From the NCBI RefSeq assembly GCF_030717995.2, contig NZ_CP157743.1:1302001-1366000 (forward strand): a DNA stretch of 64,000 nucleotides, in the 5' to 3' direction. Below the pieces are notes generated by a model, which was given only the letters and a program-made list of their open reading frames with translations, searched no databases and was not told where the DNA came from. The position numbers and the translations under genes are program-made. The stretch comes from Methylomarinum sp. Ch1-1 (lineage in GTDB: Bacteria; Pseudomonadota; Gammaproteobacteria; Methylococcales; Methylomonadaceae). Below are positions 53,855-64,000 of this stretch, piece by piece (position 1 is the first letter of the stretch; each line of letters starts with the position of its first letter).

Positions 53855-55776
53855 CGAGCAAAAACTTCACCGAGCAACGACAAGATAGCGAGCTATTGCG
53901 GGTCATGCATCGGGCCGTTGAGCAAAGCGCCAGCGCGGTGATGATTACCGACGCAAATAGCCGGATCGAATATATCAACCCGAAGTATACGGAATTGACA
54001 GGTTACTCCCGGAAGGAATTGCTGGGGGAAACGCCCAAATTATTACAATCCGACGAGACCACCGATCTCGACTATCAACAAATGAGGCAGGCGCTGAGGA
54101 CTAGCGGCGAGTGGCGCGGCGAAATCAAGGACCGGAAGAAGAGCGGCGAATTGTTTTGGGTCTACGAGACGATCACCGCAATAACCAACAAGGCTGGGAA
54201 AATCACCCACTTCTTAGCGATAGCCGAAGATATCAGTTCGCGTAAGAAGGTCGAATCGGCGCTGGTCGACAGCGAACAACGCTTCCGCCAGATGGCGCAG
54301 ATGACCGGTGAATGGTTGTGGGAGCAAGACCCCGAAGGTTATTACATCTATAGCAGTATTGCGGTACAGGATATACTCGGTTTTCAGCCTGAAGAAATTA
54401 TCGGCAAGCACTATACCGAATTGTTGACCGCTGAGGATAAAACAGAGCTGCAGCGCAATACGGCCATTGAACAGCCTTTTTATGCCTTAATGAATCATTA
54501 TCGGCATCGTGACGGTCATGAGATTTTTACCGAATCAACCGGTTTGCCAATCAAGGATGAAAATGGCAGGTTGATTAAATGGCGGGGCGTCGATCACGAT
54601 ATCACCGCCAGAAAACATTTCCAGGATGCGCTGCTAGATAGCGAAAAACGCAAACGTCTAATCCTGGAAACCGCCCTCAACGCGATGGTGACGATGGATT
54701 CCTACGGGATCATCACCGATTGGAACCGGCAGGCGGAAAAGATGTTCGGGTGGTCGCGCGATGAAGCTATTGGTCAGCGCCTGGCCAAGCTGATAATTCC
54801 TAGGCGTTTTCGTAAAGAGCATTACCGCGGGCTGCAGGTCTTTCTGCGCAGCGGCAAAGGCAAGATACTCAATCAATTGATTGAGCATACCGCGATACGT
54901 CGTGATGGTAGTGAATTCCCCGTTGAGTTCAGTGTGGCGCCGTTAAAATTGGGGAACGCCTATGAGTTCAGCGGTTTCATTCATGATATCAGCGAGCGCA
55001 AGGAAAGCGAGCAAAGAATTCGTCAGGCGGAGGTTTCCCTCGCCATTGCCGAGAATGAAATGAAGATCGCTCATCAGATTCAGACTTCGCTGCTGCCCGC
55101 CAAGCCGATTAAGACCGCCAATTTTGAAATTATCGGCTATTGTCTGCCCGCCGCCCGGGTAGGGGGGGATTATTTCGATTATTTTTTGCGTGATCATGAC
55201 ATCCTCGATATGACCATCGTCGATGTCTCCGGTCATGCGATCGGCCCCGGCCTGTTCATGGTGGCAACCCGAAGCGCGCTGCGCGCCCAGGCCAACTGGA
55301 GTCGTACTCCGGCGCATGCCTTGACGACGTTGAATGATTTTCTATTTGATGACTTAAATAACGCCGACTATTTCATCACCATGACTTATCTGCAATATCA
55401 TCCGGAAAAGCAGCAATTGAGTTATGCCAATGCCGGGCACCCACCGGCGCTCATTAGCAGGGGCGATGACGACGGCTGTCAGCAGTTGGATGCCGAAGGA
55501 CTGGTGCTGGGCATCCGTAAGCAAGTGTGGTTCGAAGAAAAAACGCTGACGATTAAGTCCGGTGATACGGTGTTGTTATATACCGACGGCGTGATCGAAG
55601 CGGAAAACCCTCAGGGCGAATTTTTTGGCGTCGAGCGGCTCTGCCAGTTGCTGAACAAGATTGCCCAGCGCTCGCCCCAGCAGATCATTGATACCATCCT
55701 GGAGGCATTAAAGCGTTTTTGCGCCAAGGAAATATTTGCCGATGATATTACCCTGCTGGTGTTTAAGCGCCACTGA
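53851..55776 (+). CDS. PAS-PAS-PAS SpoIIE/RsbU-type phosphatase
   Basis: 641 residues. Three PAS domains (about 20-130, 145-255 and 265-382; the first has AVMITDANSRIEYINPKYTE and GYSRKELLGE) then a PP2C-like SpoIIE domain (about 395-641) with ARVGGDYFDYF, DVSGHAIGPGLFM, YANAGHPPALI and YTDGVIEA, the metal-binding Asp residues of an active phosphatase. No membrane segment. By analogy to RsbU it should dephosphorylate the STAS protein encoded upstream when its PAS sensors are triggered. ATGA overlap with the dehydrogenase gene. Confidence 0.92.
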   Translation: MTSKNFTEQRQDSELLRVMHRAVEQSASAVMITDANSRIEYINPKYTELTGYSRKELLGETPKLLQSDETTDLDYQQMRQALRTSGEWRGEIKDRKKSGELFWVYETITAITNKAGKITHFLAIAEDISSRKKVESALVDSEQRFRQMAQMTGEWLWEQDPEGYYIYSSIAVQDILGFQPEEIIGKHYTELLTAEDKTELQRNTAIEQPFYALMNHYRHRDGHEIFTESTGLPIKDENGRLIKWRGVDHDITARKHFQDALLDSEKRKRLILETALNAMVTMDSYGIITDWNRQAEKMFGWSRDEAIGQRLAKLIIPRRFRKEHYRGLQVFLRSGKGKILNQLIEHTAIRRDGSEFPVEFSVAPLKLGNAYEFSGFIHDISERKESEQRIRQAEVSLAIAENEMKIAHQIQTSLLPAKPIKTANFEIIGYCLPAARVGGDYFDYFLRDHDILDMTIVDVSGHAIGPGLFMVATRSALRAQANWSRTPAHALTTLNDFLFDDLNNADYFITMTYLQYHPEKQQLSYANAGHPPALISRGDDDGCQQLDAEGLVLGIRKQVWFEEKTLTIKSGDTVLLYTDGVIEAENPQGEFFGVERLCQLLNKIAQRSPQQIIDTILEALKRFCAKEIFADDITLLVFKRH

Positions 55777-55794
55777 CGTCATGATGACCAATTG

Positions 55795-57159
55795 TCATTG
55801 CCGAAGTAAAGCCTGAATCTCAGCCGTTTTCCGTTCCATCAACGGCACATCGCCGCGTGATTCGACATTCAGTCTGACCACCGGTTCGGTGTTCGACGAG
55901 CGCAGGTTGAAACGCCAATCGGCGAATTCCAAGCTGATGCCATCGGTTTCATCGATCGCTAGGGCATCCGCTTGATAATGCGTTCTGACGCGGGCGATGG
56001 CCGCCGCCGGGTCGGCCAGCTTGGCATTGATTTCACCCGATGACGGATAAGCGGCGATGCGTTCGGCGACCATTTCCGACAGTTTTTGAGCTTTAACCGA
56101 TAATAATTCGATCACCAGCAGCCATGGAATCATGCCGCTGTCGCAGTAGGCGAAATCGCGGAAATAATGATGGGCGCTCATTTCCCCGCCGTAGATCGCA
56201 TCCTCCTTGCGCATGCGTTCCTTGATGAAGGCATGGCCGGTTTTCGACATCACCGGGATGCCGCCAGCGGCCTCGACCACATCGATGGTGTTCCAGCTTA
56301 GACGGGGATCATGGATGATCTTGCTGCCCGGAACCTTGTGCAAAAAGGCCTCGGCCAACAGGCCGACGATGTAGTAGCCTTCGATGAAACGGCCTTGTTC
56401 ATCGAATAAAAAACAACGATCGAAGTCGCCGTCCCAGGCGATGCCGATGGCGGCATGATGTTTTAGTACGGCCTCGCTGGTGTCATGGCGGCATTCCGGC
56501 AATAACGGATTGGGAATGCCGTTGGGGAAGCTACCGTCCGGTCGATGGTGTATCTTGATGAATTCGAGCGGTGCGCCGGCGGCCTGCAGGCGCGCTTCCA
56601 AGGCATCGATCACATGGCCGGCCGCGCCGTTGCCGGCATTGACCACCAGTTTCAGCGCTTTCAGCTTGTCGATGTCGATATAGGTCATCAGGTGATCGAC
56701 ATAGGCGTCCAGATGGGACAGTCTGCTGAGCGTACCTCGCCGTTTAACCGGGCCGAAGGCATTGGCTTCGGCAAGGTGCTGGATATTATGCAGACCGCTG
56801 TCGCCGCTGATTGGTTTGGCCTGCTCGCGGACCAGTTTCATACCATTATAATCCATCGGATTGTGGCTGGCGGTCACCTCGATGCCGCCGTCGACATCGA
56901 GAGCCTGAGCGGCATAATAGATTTCCTCGGTTCCGGTCATGCCGATGTCGATGACGTCGACGCCGGCATCCAACAAGCCCTCGGTCAGCGCCTTCTTCAA
57001 TGATTCCGAAGTCAGTCGCACATCGCCGCCGACCGCGATGGTTTGGGCTTGAAGATACTCGCCGGTGGCGCGGCCGATGCGGTAGGCGATGTCCTCGTTA
57101 AGCTCTACGCCCAGTTGGCCACGAATATCGTAGGCTTTGAAGCAGGTCAGTTTTTCCAT
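55795..57159 (-). CDS. manB: Phosphomannomutase/phosphoglucomutase
   Basis: 454 residues, the AlgC/ManB type that makes mannose-1-P or glucose-1-P for surface sugars. It starts [17 protein letters not shown]. Motifs: [13 protein letters not shown] (phosphoserine), the metal loop [23 protein letters not shown] and the C-terminal [12 protein letters not shown]. It converges with the phosphatase gene. Confidence 0.93.
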   Translation of the reverse strand: MEKLTCFKAYDIRGQLGVELNEDIAYRIGRATGEYLQAQTIAVGGDVRLTSESLKKALTEGLLDAGVDVIDIGMTGTEEIYYAAQALDVDGGIEVTASHNPMDYNGMKLVREQAKPISGDSGLHNIQHLAEANAFGPVKRRGTLSRLSHLDAYVDHLMTYIDIDKLKALKLVVNAGNGAAGHVIDALEARLQAAGAPLEFIKIHHRPDGSFPNGIPNPLLPECRHDTSEAVLKHHAAIGIAWDGDFDRCFLFDEQGRFIEGYYIVGLLAEAFLHKVPGSKIIHDPRLSWNTIDVVEAAGGIPVMSKTGHAFIKERMRKEDAIYGGEMSAHHYFRDFAYCDSGMIPWLLVIELLSVKAQKLSEMVAERIAAYPSSGEINAKLADPAAAIARVRTHYQADALAIDETDGISLEFADWRFNLRSSNTEPVVRLNVESRGDVPLMERKTAEIQALLRQ

Positions 57160-57398
57160 GATTATTGAACCGTCTGGTCTTTAATAACGATTAAGTCGGC
57201 AAGTGCGGCGTTTAAGAACGTTGATAAATATGGGACAGCACCGTTTTACGCTGAACAAGCCCTATAGAATACATTATTCACGATGAAGATCATGAAGTAC
57301 ACGAAGAATTAAATCTTCATAGTAATTATTCGGCGTACTTTTATCAGAGGGAGTCGCTTGGGTGCTGAACAGTTTTCATGGGTCGCGGCTGGCGATAT

Positions 57399-58922
57399 TC
57401 ATTGCGATTCCACCGAAATCTTGCCGATTTTCGCTTGCCAGACCTTGGGCGCGCTCTGGTGTACCGAGTCGCCGCGGCTGTCGACGGCGACGGTCACCGG
57501 CATATCCTCGACGACAAACTCATGAATCGCTTCCATGCCGAGATCGGCGAAGGCGACGACGCGGGCCTGACGAATCGCTTTCGAGACCAAATAGGCGGCG
57601 CCGCCGACAGCGATCAAAGACACCGCTCGATGTCGTTTTATTGCTTCGATGGCCGCCGGTCCCCGTTCGGCCTTGCCGATCATGCCCAATAAACCGGTTT
57701 TTTTCAACATCGTCTCGGTGAATTTATCCATCCGGGTTGCGGTCGTCGGCCCTGCGGGGCCGACGACTTCGTCGCGTACCGGATCGACCGGGCCGACGTA
57801 ATAAATGAACTTGTTGTTGAAGTTGACATTTTCCGGCAGGGCTTCTCCGCGCGCGAATAGGTCGACGATGCGTTTATGGGCAGCATCCCGGCCGGTCAGC
57901 AGGGCGCCGCTGAGCAATAGCGTTTCGCCGGGTTTCCAAGAGGCCACATCCTCCTTGCTGAGCGTATCGAGATTGACGTGGCGGGCAGTTTCGCCGGCAT
58001 CCCAGCTGATTTTTGGCCAGTCCTCCAATTTCGGCGGCGGCAGCTGTACCGGTCCGGAGCCGTCCAGGGTAAAATGCGCATGGCGCGTCGCGGCGCAGTT
58101 GGGGATGATCGCCACCGGTTTATTGGCGGCGTGGGTCGGATAGTCCTTGATCTTGACGTCCAGCACCGTGGTCAGTCCGCCCAGTCCTTGAGCGCCGATG
58201 CCTAGGGCATTGACTTGGTCATACAGCTCAAGACGCAGTTCCTCTATCGCATTAGCCGGACCGCGGGCTTGTAGTTGCTGAATGTCGATCGATTCCATGC
58301 AGGCCTGTTTGGCCAGCAGCATCGCTTTTTCCGCGGTGCCGCCGATGCCGATGCCGAGTATGCCGGGAGGACACCAACCCGCGCCCATCGTCGGCACCGT
58401 TTGCAGCACCCATTCGACGATGCTGTCGGAAGGATTGAGCATGGCGAATTTGGCTTTGGCTTCGGAACCGCCGCCCTTGGCCGCGACTTCGACGTCGACA
58501 TTATCGCCGGGCACTACTTCCATATGAATCACTGCGGGCGTGTTGTCGCCGGTGTTGAGGCGTTTGCCGGCCGGGTCCGTCAGCACCGAGGCGCGCAGCC
58601 GGTTGTCCGGGTCGGTGTAGGCTCTACGCACTCCTTCATTGACCATATCGGCGATGCTGATGTCGGCGTCCCATTGGACGGCCATACCGATTCTCAAAAA
58701 GACCGTGACGATGCCGGTATCCTGGCAAACCGGCCTTCGGCCCTCGGCGCACAGGCGCGAGTTGATCAGAATTTGGGCGATCGCATCTCGGGCGGCCGGA
58801 CTTTGTTCCTGTTCGTAGGCGCGATGCAGGGCCTGGATAAAATCAGGCGGGTGATAATAGGAGATGTACTGCAGCGCATCGGCGATGCTTTGGATGAAAT
58901 GGTTTTGGCGGATGACGCTCAT
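57399..58922 (-). CDS. fumA: Class I (iron-sulfur) fumarate hydratase
   Basis: Oxygen-sensitive fumarase of the TCA cycle with a 4Fe-4S cluster. 507 residues containing the alpha and beta parts in one chain. Cluster cysteines are seen in RPVCQDTG, AGWCPPGILGIGIGGT and IPNCAATRH. The C-terminal part has VGPAGPTTATRMDKFT and GGAAYLVSKAIR. Followed on the same strand by nothing closely coupled. Confidence 0.95.
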   Translation of the reverse strand: MSVIRQNHFIQSIADALQYISYYHPPDFIQALHRAYEQEQSPAARDAIAQILINSRLCAEGRRPVCQDTGIVTVFLRIGMAVQWDADISIADMVNEGVRRAYTDPDNRLRASVLTDPAGKRLNTGDNTPAVIHMEVVPGDNVDVEVAAKGGGSEAKAKFAMLNPSDSIVEWVLQTVPTMGAGWCPPGILGIGIGGTAEKAMLLAKQACMESIDIQQLQARGPANAIEELRLELYDQVNALGIGAQGLGGLTTVLDVKIKDYPTHAANKPVAIIPNCAATRHAHFTLDGSGPVQLPPPKLEDWPKISWDAGETARHVNLDTLSKEDVASWKPGETLLLSGALLTGRDAAHKRIVDLFARGEALPENVNFNNKFIYYVGPVDPVRDEVVGPAGPTTATRMDKFTETMLKKTGLLGMIGKAERGPAAIEAIKRHRAVSLIAVGGAAYLVSKAIRQARVVAFADLGMEAIHEFVVEDMPVTVAVDSRGDSVHQSAPKVWQAKIGKISVESQ

Positions 58923-58944
58923 TGTTAATGCTCCCTAACCCCTG

Positions 58945-58965
58945 AAAGATACTGAATAGTTACCA
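58945..58965. repeat. Single family B end
   Basis: GATACTGAATAGTTACC at about 58949-58965 matches the right end of family B. No partner end or hairpin is nearby, so it is a solo remnant between fumA and the thioredoxin-fold gene. Confidence 0.45.
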
Positions 58966-59202
58966 ACGATGTTTGGCAATAAACCGTTGTAATGCGGCGT
59001 TATCGAATGGCCAGCTCAGTTCCGCGCCGCTGGGCCGATGCAAAAGCACCGGGATGCGAACGGCGTACCGGTCTAGCCAATCATCGTTATCGGCGATATC
59101 CTTTTTTTCATAGCGTATCAGGTTAGCCGATTGTCCAAGTAACTGCTCAGCCTGTTCGCATAAATGGCAGCCGCCGGTGCCGAATAAATAGTAATCGCTC
59201 AT
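58960..59202 (-). CDS. Glutaredoxin/thioredoxin-fold protein
   Basis: 80 residues from ATG 59202 ([22 protein letters not shown]). CHLC is the redox motif; RIPVLLHRPSGAELSWPFD matches the DUF836/glutaredoxin-like family. Probably a small cytoplasmic thiol-disulfide protein. The stop codon of the upstream YqhA-like gene overlaps its start. Confidence 0.88.
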   Translation of the reverse strand: MSDYYLFGTGGCHLCEQAEQLLGQSANLIRYEKKDIADNDDWLDRYAVRIPVLLHRPSGAELSWPFDNAALQRFIAKHRW

Positions 59203-59708
59203 CAATGCTTGGTGATTTTGTCCAGATAGCCCATCAATAGCGCCGAGATCACCAGAGTCAAGTGTATGACCACGTACCATAATAACTTGCTATTGTCGGT
59301 GTGCTGTATGTTCATGAACACTTTCAATAAATGAATCGAGGAAATGGCGACGATCGAAGAAGCAAGTTTTATTTTCAACGAACCGTAATCATGGGTGCCC
59401 AGCCAGCCCAGTTTTTCGGTGTTGGGGGCGATATCCATTTGTGAGACGAAGTTCTCATAACCGCTGAACATGACGATAACCGTCAGGCTGCCGACCAGGG
59501 TCAGGTCGATCAAGGTCAACAATTGCAAGATCATGTCGGATTCCTCGATCTCCAGGAGCTGCGGCATGAAATGATACACTTCCTGGAAAAACTTGACCGT
59601 CAGCGCCAGTAAGGCCAGGCTGAGTCCCAGATATATCGGCGCCAACAGCCAGCGACTCGCATACATGGTTCGCTCTACTGATCGTTCGATTAGGGATTTT
59701 ATGGTCAT
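59202..59708 (-). CDS. UPF0114 / YqhA-family membrane protein
   Basis: 168 residues from ATG 59708 ([20 protein letters not shown]), with AGGTGA about 7 bases upstream. Four hydrophobic segments at about 20-42, 60-85, 112-130 and 140-160. [10 protein letters not shown] and [19 protein letters not shown] are family patterns. Function unknown. Confidence 0.9.
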   Translation of the reverse strand: MTIKSLIERSVERTMYASRWLLAPIYLGLSLALLALTVKFFQEVYHFMPQLLEIEESDMILQLLTLIDLTLVGSLTVIVMFSGYENFVSQMDIAPNTEKLGWLGTHDYGSLKIKLASSIVAISSIHLLKVFMNIQHTDNSKLLWYVVIHLTLVISALLMGYLDKITKH

Positions 59709-59728
59709 ATTTGCATCACCTGATGACA

Positions 59729-62700
59729 TCAATCGTGCAAGTGAGCCGACAGCCAGCGTTCAGTCACTTCAGTGGGCATGCCTTTACGTTGGGCATAGTC
59801 CTGCAATTGTTTTTGGTCGATTTTACCGACATTGAAATATTGCGATGCGGGATGGGAAAAATACCAGCCGCTGACCGCCGCGGTCGGGGTCATCGCATAA
59901 CTTTCGGTTAGTTCGATGGTCGTGGTCGGCGTGACATTCAACAAGTCAAATAATTTGCCTTTTTCGGTATGGTCGGGGCAGGCCGGATAGCCGGGCGCCG
60001 GGCGTATACCCTGATAGGCTTCGGCAATCAGCTCCTTACTGTCATGTCGTTCTTCTTTGGCATAGCCCCAGTAATTTTTTCTCACCACCTCGTGCAGATA
60101 TTCGGCGAAGGCTTCCGCCAGTCTGTCGGCCAGCGCCTTGAGCATGATGGCGCTGTAATCGTCATGATCTTGTTCGAATTCCTTCAGTTTGGTCTCGATG
60201 CCGATGCCGGTGGTGACCGCGAAGCCGCCGACGTAGTCGGCTTTACCGCTGTCTACCGGAGCGACGAAGTCGGATAAGCAGTAATTGGGCCGGCCCGGCG
60301 CCTTGATGTTCTGCTGACGCAGATGATGGAGAATTTCCAGCTGTTCGCTGCGACTTTCATCGGTATAAAGGATGATGTCTTCGTCAACGCTGTTGGCCGG
60401 GAAAAAGCCGATCACGGCTTTCGCCTCCAACCATTGTTCTGAGATGATTTGATGCAGCATTGCCTGGGCGTCCTCGAACAGTTTTCTGGCTTCGTCACCG
60501 ATGATATTATCGTCGAAGATGACCGGATAACGTCCGGATAGCTCCCAGGTATGGAAGAACGGCGTCCAGTCGATATACCAGACCAGGGTCTCCAGCGGGA
60601 AGCGGTCGATGACCTTGGTGCCGAGAAAGGACGGTTTGATTGGTTGATAATCGCCATACACGAAGCGATTGGCCCTGGCTTGCTCCAGCGTCAGCTGTTT
60701 GGTTTTGGCTTTGCGGCCTTTATGGTGTTCCCGAACTTGCTCGTATTCGGTTCGTATCTTGTCGATGAATGCATTTTTTTGATCCTTGCTTAACAAGGCG
60801 CTGACCACGCCGACGCTGCGCGAGGCGTCGGCGACATAAACGGTGGCGCCGTGATAGTTCGGCTCGATTTTGACCGCGGTATGGGCGCGTGAGGTCGTCG
60901 CGCCGCCGATCAGTAATGGGATTTCGACGCCCTGGCGTTCCATTTCCTTGGCCATGTGCACCATTTCATCCAATGACGGCGTTATCAGGCCGCTCAGGCC
61001 GATGACGTCGACCTTTTCTTCACGCGCCGTTTTCAGGATTTTTTCCGCCGGCACCATCACGCCCAGGTCTAACACGTCATAGTTATTGCATTGCAGCACG
61101 ACGCCGACAATATTTTTGCCGATATCATGCACGTCGCCTTTGACCGTCGCCATCAGCACCTTGCCGTTGGCTTCCCGCTCGCCGTCTTTTTCGGCGTCCA
61201 TGAACGGCATCAGATAGGCGACCGCTTTCTTCATCACCCGGGCGGATTTGACCACTTGCGGCAGAAACATCTTGCCGGCGCCGAACAAGTCGCCGACGAC
61301 ATTCATGCCGTCCATCAGCGGTCCCTCGATGACCAGCAACGGTTTTTCCGCTTCCTGCCTTGCTTGCTCGGTATCTTCATCGATATAGTCGGCAATCCCT
61401 TTGATCAAGGCATGCTCCAGACGCTTGTTGACCGGCCAGCTGCGCCATTCCAGGTCTTCTTGTTTGGCGCTCGTGCTTCCGTCACCGCGATATTTTTCGG
61501 CGATTTCCAGCAGTTTTTCGGTGGCGCCGGGATCGCGGTTCAGCACCACGTCTTCGACGGTATTGCGCAGTTCTTCGGGGATGTCTTCGTAAATCGCCAG
61601 TTGTCCGGCGTTGACGATGCCCATATCCATGCCGGCATGGATCGCGTGATAGAGGAACACCGCGTGTATGGCTTCCCGCACCGGGTTGTTGCCGCGGAAC
61701 GAGAACGAGACATTGGAAACGCCGCCGGAGATCAGCGCATGTGGCAGCGTGCGTTTGATTTCGCGGGTCGCCTCGATGAAGTCCATGCCATAGTTGTTGT
61801 GTTCCTCGATGCCGGTGGCGATGGCGAAGATGTTGGGGTCGAAAATAATGTCTTCGGCTGGGAAACCGACTCGTTCGGTCAGTATCTTATAGGCGCGTTG
61901 ACAGATCTCGACCTTGCGCTCGAAGGTGTCGGCCTGGCCTTGTTCATCGAATGCCATGACGATGACCGCGGCGCCATAACGACGCACTAGCTTGGCATGT
62001 TGGATGAAGGCTTCCTCGCCTTCCTTCAACGAAATCGAGTTGACGACGCCCTTGCCCTGTATGCATTTCAGGCCCGCTTCCAGAATCTCCCATTTCGAGG
62101 AATCGAGCATGATAGGCACCTTGGCGATGTCCGGCTCGGCGGCGATCAAGTTCAGGAAGCGCGTCATCGCTTGCTGGGAATCGAGCATGCCTTCGTCCAT
62201 GTTGATGTCGATGATCTGCGCGCCATTTTCCACCTGCTGCTTGGCGACTTCCAGCGCCGTTTCATAGTCTTCCTCGACGATCAGCCGTTTGAATCTAGCC
62301 GAGCCGGTCACGTTGGTGCGTTCCCCGACATTGACAAACAGCGTGTCCGGTCCTATCGCCATCGGTTCCAGGCCGGCGAGATGACATTGTTTTGCCAGCT
62401 CCGGGACTTTCCTTGGCGGATGTTTTTCGACCGCCTTGATGATCGCCTCGATATGCGCCGGCGAGGTGCCGCAGCAGCCACCGATGATGTTCAGGTAACC
62501 ATTGGCCGCCCAGTCTGCCAGTTCCTTGGCCATTTCCTCCGGCGTTTCATCATATTCGCCGAATTCATTGGGCAGGCCGGCGTTAGGGTGGGCGGAGACA
62601 TGGGTGTCGGCGATGTGTGAAAGTTCTTCGATATATTGACGTAATTCTTTGGCGCCGAGGGCGCAGTTGAAGCCGATCGAAATCGGTTCGGCGTGGCTCA

Positions 62701-63400
62701 GCGAGGTCCAGAAGGCGGCGGCGGTCTGGCCGGACAAGGTGCGGCCCGAGGCGTCGGTAATGGTGCCGGAAATCATGATCGGCAGTTTGTAACCGATTCG
62801 CTCGAAATATTGTTCGACCGCAAACACCGCCGCCTTGGCGTTTAGCGTGTCGAACACCGTCTCAATCAGGAGGATGTCGACGCCGCCATCGATCAGTCCC
62901 TTGACCGCTTCGCTGTAGGCTTCAACCAAGTCGTCGAAACTGATATTTCTGAAACCGGGGTCGTTGACGTCGGGGGACATCGAGGCGGTGCGGTTGGTGG
63001 GTCCGAGGATGCCGGCGACAAAGCGCGGCTTATCGGGGGTCAGGGCGCTCACTTCCGCGGCGGCCTGTTTGGCCAAACGCGCCGATTCGAGATTGATTTC
63101 ATAAGCCAGCGATTCCATTTTATAATCGGCCATCGCAATCTTCGTGGCATTGAAACTGTTGGTCTCAATGATATCGGCGCCTACGTCCAGATATGCCCGA
63201 TGTATCGACTTGATGATTTCCGGCTGCGTTAGTGACAACAAGTCATTGTTGCCTTGCAGATCGCAGCTCCAGTCGGCAAAACGTTCCCCCCGATAATCGT
63301 TTTCCTCCAGCTTATAACTCTGTATCATCGTACCCATGGCGCCATCTAGGAACAAAATACGCTGCGTTAGTTGCTGTTTCAGTAATTCGTGATTTTTCAT
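59729..63400 (-). CDS. metH: Cobalamin-dependent methionine synthase
   Basis: Transfers a methyl group from methyltetrahydrofolate to homocysteine. 1223 residues with four modules: homocysteine-binding (about 1-330, zinc ligands GGCCGTSP), pterin-binding (about 355-620, [13 protein letters not shown]), B12-binding (about 650-900, [15 protein letters not shown] with the axial His) and AdoMet activation (about 920-1220, [15 protein letters not shown]). Complete. Its stop lies 20 bases upstream of the YqhA-like start, so the three genes downstream may share the transcript. Confidence 0.97.
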   Translation of the reverse strand: MKNHELLKQQLTQRILFLDGAMGTMIQSYKLEENDYRGERFADWSCDLQGNNDLLSLTQPEIIKSIHRAYLDVGADIIETNSFNATKIAMADYKMESLAYEINLESARLAKQAAAEVSALTPDKPRFVAGILGPTNRTASMSPDVNDPGFRNISFDDLVEAYSEAVKGLIDGGVDILLIETVFDTLNAKAAVFAVEQYFERIGYKLPIMISGTITDASGRTLSGQTAAAFWTSLSHAEPISIGFNCALGAKELRQYIEELSHIADTHVSAHPNAGLPNEFGEYDETPEEMAKELADWAANGYLNIIGGCCGTSPAHIEAIIKAVEKHPPRKVPELAKQCHLAGLEPMAIGPDTLFVNVGERTNVTGSARFKRLIVEEDYETALEVAKQQVENGAQIIDINMDEGMLDSQQAMTRFLNLIAAEPDIAKVPIMLDSSKWEILEAGLKCIQGKGVVNSISLKEGEEAFIQHAKLVRRYGAAVIVMAFDEQGQADTFERKVEICQRAYKILTERVGFPAEDIIFDPNIFAIATGIEEHNNYGMDFIEATREIKRTLPHALISGGVSNVSFSFRGNNPVREAIHAVFLYHAIHAGMDMGIVNAGQLAIYEDIPEELRNTVEDVVLNRDPGATEKLLEIAEKYRGDGSTSAKQEDLEWRSWPVNKRLEHALIKGIADYIDEDTEQARQEAEKPLLVIEGPLMDGMNVVGDLFGAGKMFLPQVVKSARVMKKAVAYLMPFMDAEKDGEREANGKVLMATVKGDVHDIGKNIVGVVLQCNNYDVLDLGVMVPAEKILKTAREEKVDVIGLSGLITPSLDEMVHMAKEMERQGVEIPLLIGGATTSRAHTAVKIEPNYHGATVYVADASRSVGVVSALLSKDQKNAFIDKIRTEYEQVREHHKGRKAKTKQLTLEQARANRFVYGDYQPIKPSFLGTKVIDRFPLETLVWYIDWTPFFHTWELSGRYPVIFDDNIIGDEARKLFEDAQAMLHQIISEQWLEAKAVIGFFPANSVDEDIILYTDESRSEQLEILHHLRQQNIKAPGRPNYCLSDFVAPVDSGKADYVGGFAVTTGIGIETKLKEFEQDHDDYSAIMLKALADRLAEAFAEYLHEVVRKNYWGYAKEERHDSKELIAEAYQGIRPAPGYPACPDHTEKGKLFDLLNVTPTTTIELTESYAMTPTAAVSGWYFSHPASQYFNVGKIDQKQLQDYAQRKGMPTEVTERWLSAHLHD

Positions 63401-63510
63401 ATTGATTGATAGTGTGGAAAGCTGTTTTTGATTCAGAACGAGGTTTGGCTATTGCCTTGGCTTACGCCAAAGTATATTATAAATAACTAATATTTGAAGG
63501 GGAGATTCTC

Positions 63511-63699
63511 ATGTCAAAACCAGGCATCCTGCAAGTCATAAAGAGTGTTGTCGCCGCCGGCATAGGCGTTCAAAGCAATAAAAACCGCGAAATTGATTTT
63601 CAACATGGTTCTTTGTCGAGCTATGTCATTGTCGGCTTTGTCGCCACCATTTTATTTATTCTGACGTTGGTTTTCATCGTCTCCAATGTGACGCCATGA
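63511..63699 (+). CDS. DUF2970 small membrane protein
   Basis: 62 residues: VIKSVVAAGIGVQSNKNREIDF then one membrane helix (about 38-58). This is the DUF2970 pattern, a small family of unknown function in proteobacteria. Good ribosome site AGGGGAG about 9 bases before the ATG. A terminator follows. Confidence 0.88.
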   Translation: MSKPGILQVIKSVVAAGIGVQSNKNREIDFQHGSLSSYVIVGFVATILFILTLVFIVSNVTP

Positions 63700-63724
63700 A
63701 ATAAAACAAACGATTGATTTTAAC

Positions 63725-63756
63725 AAAAAAAAGCCCGGCATGTACCGGGCTTTTTT
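63725..63756. terminator. Bidirectional rho-independent terminator
   Basis: AAAAAAGCCCGG pairs with CCGGGCTTTTTT around CATGTA, with A and T tracts on both sides. It serves the DUF2970 gene and the convergent gene at the right edge. Confidence 0.92.
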
Positions 63757-63776
63757 GTCGGCGGCTGGCGGCAGCC

Positions 63777-64000
63777 TTACTCCGAGGTCTTGAAGCTGTC
63801 TTTGATGCTGACAAACATCTCTTTGATGCCGCCAAACAGGGTTGCAACTGTGAGGGATTCATTCAAAATGAATTTAGCGCGGACCAGAGCGACCGATAAA
63901 AAGCCGGCTAAGGGCGGCAGCAGTTCATAAAGGATATTTAAAAATATGCCGCCGGTCCCTTTTTCGTTCGTGGCGCGGTCGCCGACGCTGCCCAGCGAGC
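63777..64000 (-). CDS. C-terminal end of an unknown protein, cut by the window edge
   Basis: Reading leftwards from the edge, a frame is open for about 74 codons to TAA at 63777-63779. It reads ...SLGSVGDRATNEKGTGG, then a hydrophobic stretch ILYELLPPLAGFLSVALV, and ends IKDSFKTSE. I do not recognise the family. It has a likely membrane segment and ends 21 bases before the shared terminator, which supports it as a real gene. Confidence 0.6.
   Translation of the reverse strand, partial: SLGSVGDRATNEKGTGGIFLNILYELLPPLAGFLSVALVRAKFILNESLTVATLFGGIKEMFVSIKDSFKTSE

Noticed and set aside
58275-58928. 217-codon reading frame antisense to fumA
   Set aside because: Opposite a certain gene with intact active-site motifs; typical antisense artefact.
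61091-61990. 299-codon reading frame antisense to metH
   Set aside because: metH is certain on the other strand; the antisense frame is a by-product of its GC-rich third positions.

Overview
The window comes from the chromosome of a gammaproteobacterial (type I) methanotroph. The decisive evidence is a complete pmoCAB operon for particulate methane monooxygenase (39704-42656) in which the copper-ligand residues of PmoB and PmoC can be read directly. The surroundings are typical gammaproteobacterial housekeeping blocks: lpxC, secB-gpsA, gpmI-envC-ctpA, mrcA / pilMNOPQ-aroK-aroB-damX-hemE, glyQS-gmhB-plsC, and metH. No rRNA, tRNA, CRISPR array or complete insertion sequence was recognised.

Layout. 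1-1.7 kb: end-truncated lpxC and convergent dciA-like gene. 1.9-8.2 kb: hoxFUYH, hoxW, hypA, hypB, an NAD-reducing [NiFe]-hydrogenase operon. 8.4-11.3 kb (minus): tusB-like, gpsA, secB, membrane rhodanese, ArsR-type regulator. 12.0-16.3 kb: gpmI, envC, ctpA. 16.5-18.6 kb (minus): sulfite reductase cysI with a DUF934 partner. 18.8-24 kb: nhaD, ampG, xthA (minus), rpmE, gltA. 24.1-36.1 kb: mrcA divergent from the type IV pilus assembly operon, then shikimate genes, damX and hemE. 36.2-38.3 kb: yjbQ, a DUF411 copper-type protein, alanine dehydrogenase. 38.9-42.7 kb: an unknown exported protein divergent from pmoCAB. 43.0-47.7 kb: glyQ, glyS, gmhB, plsC, a lipoprotein. 48.3-55.8 kb: a partner-switching module (STAS antagonist, RsbW-like kinase, PAS/SpoIIE phosphatase) with a giant NAD-glutamate dehydrogenase embedded in the same overlapping gene string. 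55.8-64 kb: phosphomannomutase, fumarase, a thioredoxin-fold protein, a YqhA-like protein and metH on the minus strand, a DUF2970 gene, and the C-terminal end of an unknown gene at the right edge.

Functionally the genes cover methane oxidation (pmo), an H2-to-NADH route (hox), lower glycolysis and TCA steps (gpmI, gltA, fumarase), nitrogen/glutamate/alanine metabolism (NAD-GDH, ald), sulfur assimilation (cysI) and envelope growth (lpxC, mrcA, envC, ampG, pil).

The most unusual content is between the genes. Several related, palindromic, MITE-like elements without coding capacity sit in the intergenic spaces. Family A has ends AGCAATTCCCAGTTT and 10-11 bp target duplications; family B has ends GTAACTATTCAG and 8 bp target duplications; family C has TTCGGT ends. 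All three carry a small hairpin whose stem sequence varies with compensation around a conserved ATCCYT-like loop. A separate palindromic cassette of about 65-75 bp (ends TTCACCCAGCACCTAAAT) is inserted at the same internal position in members of all three families, in both orientations, and matching empty sites are present in the same window.
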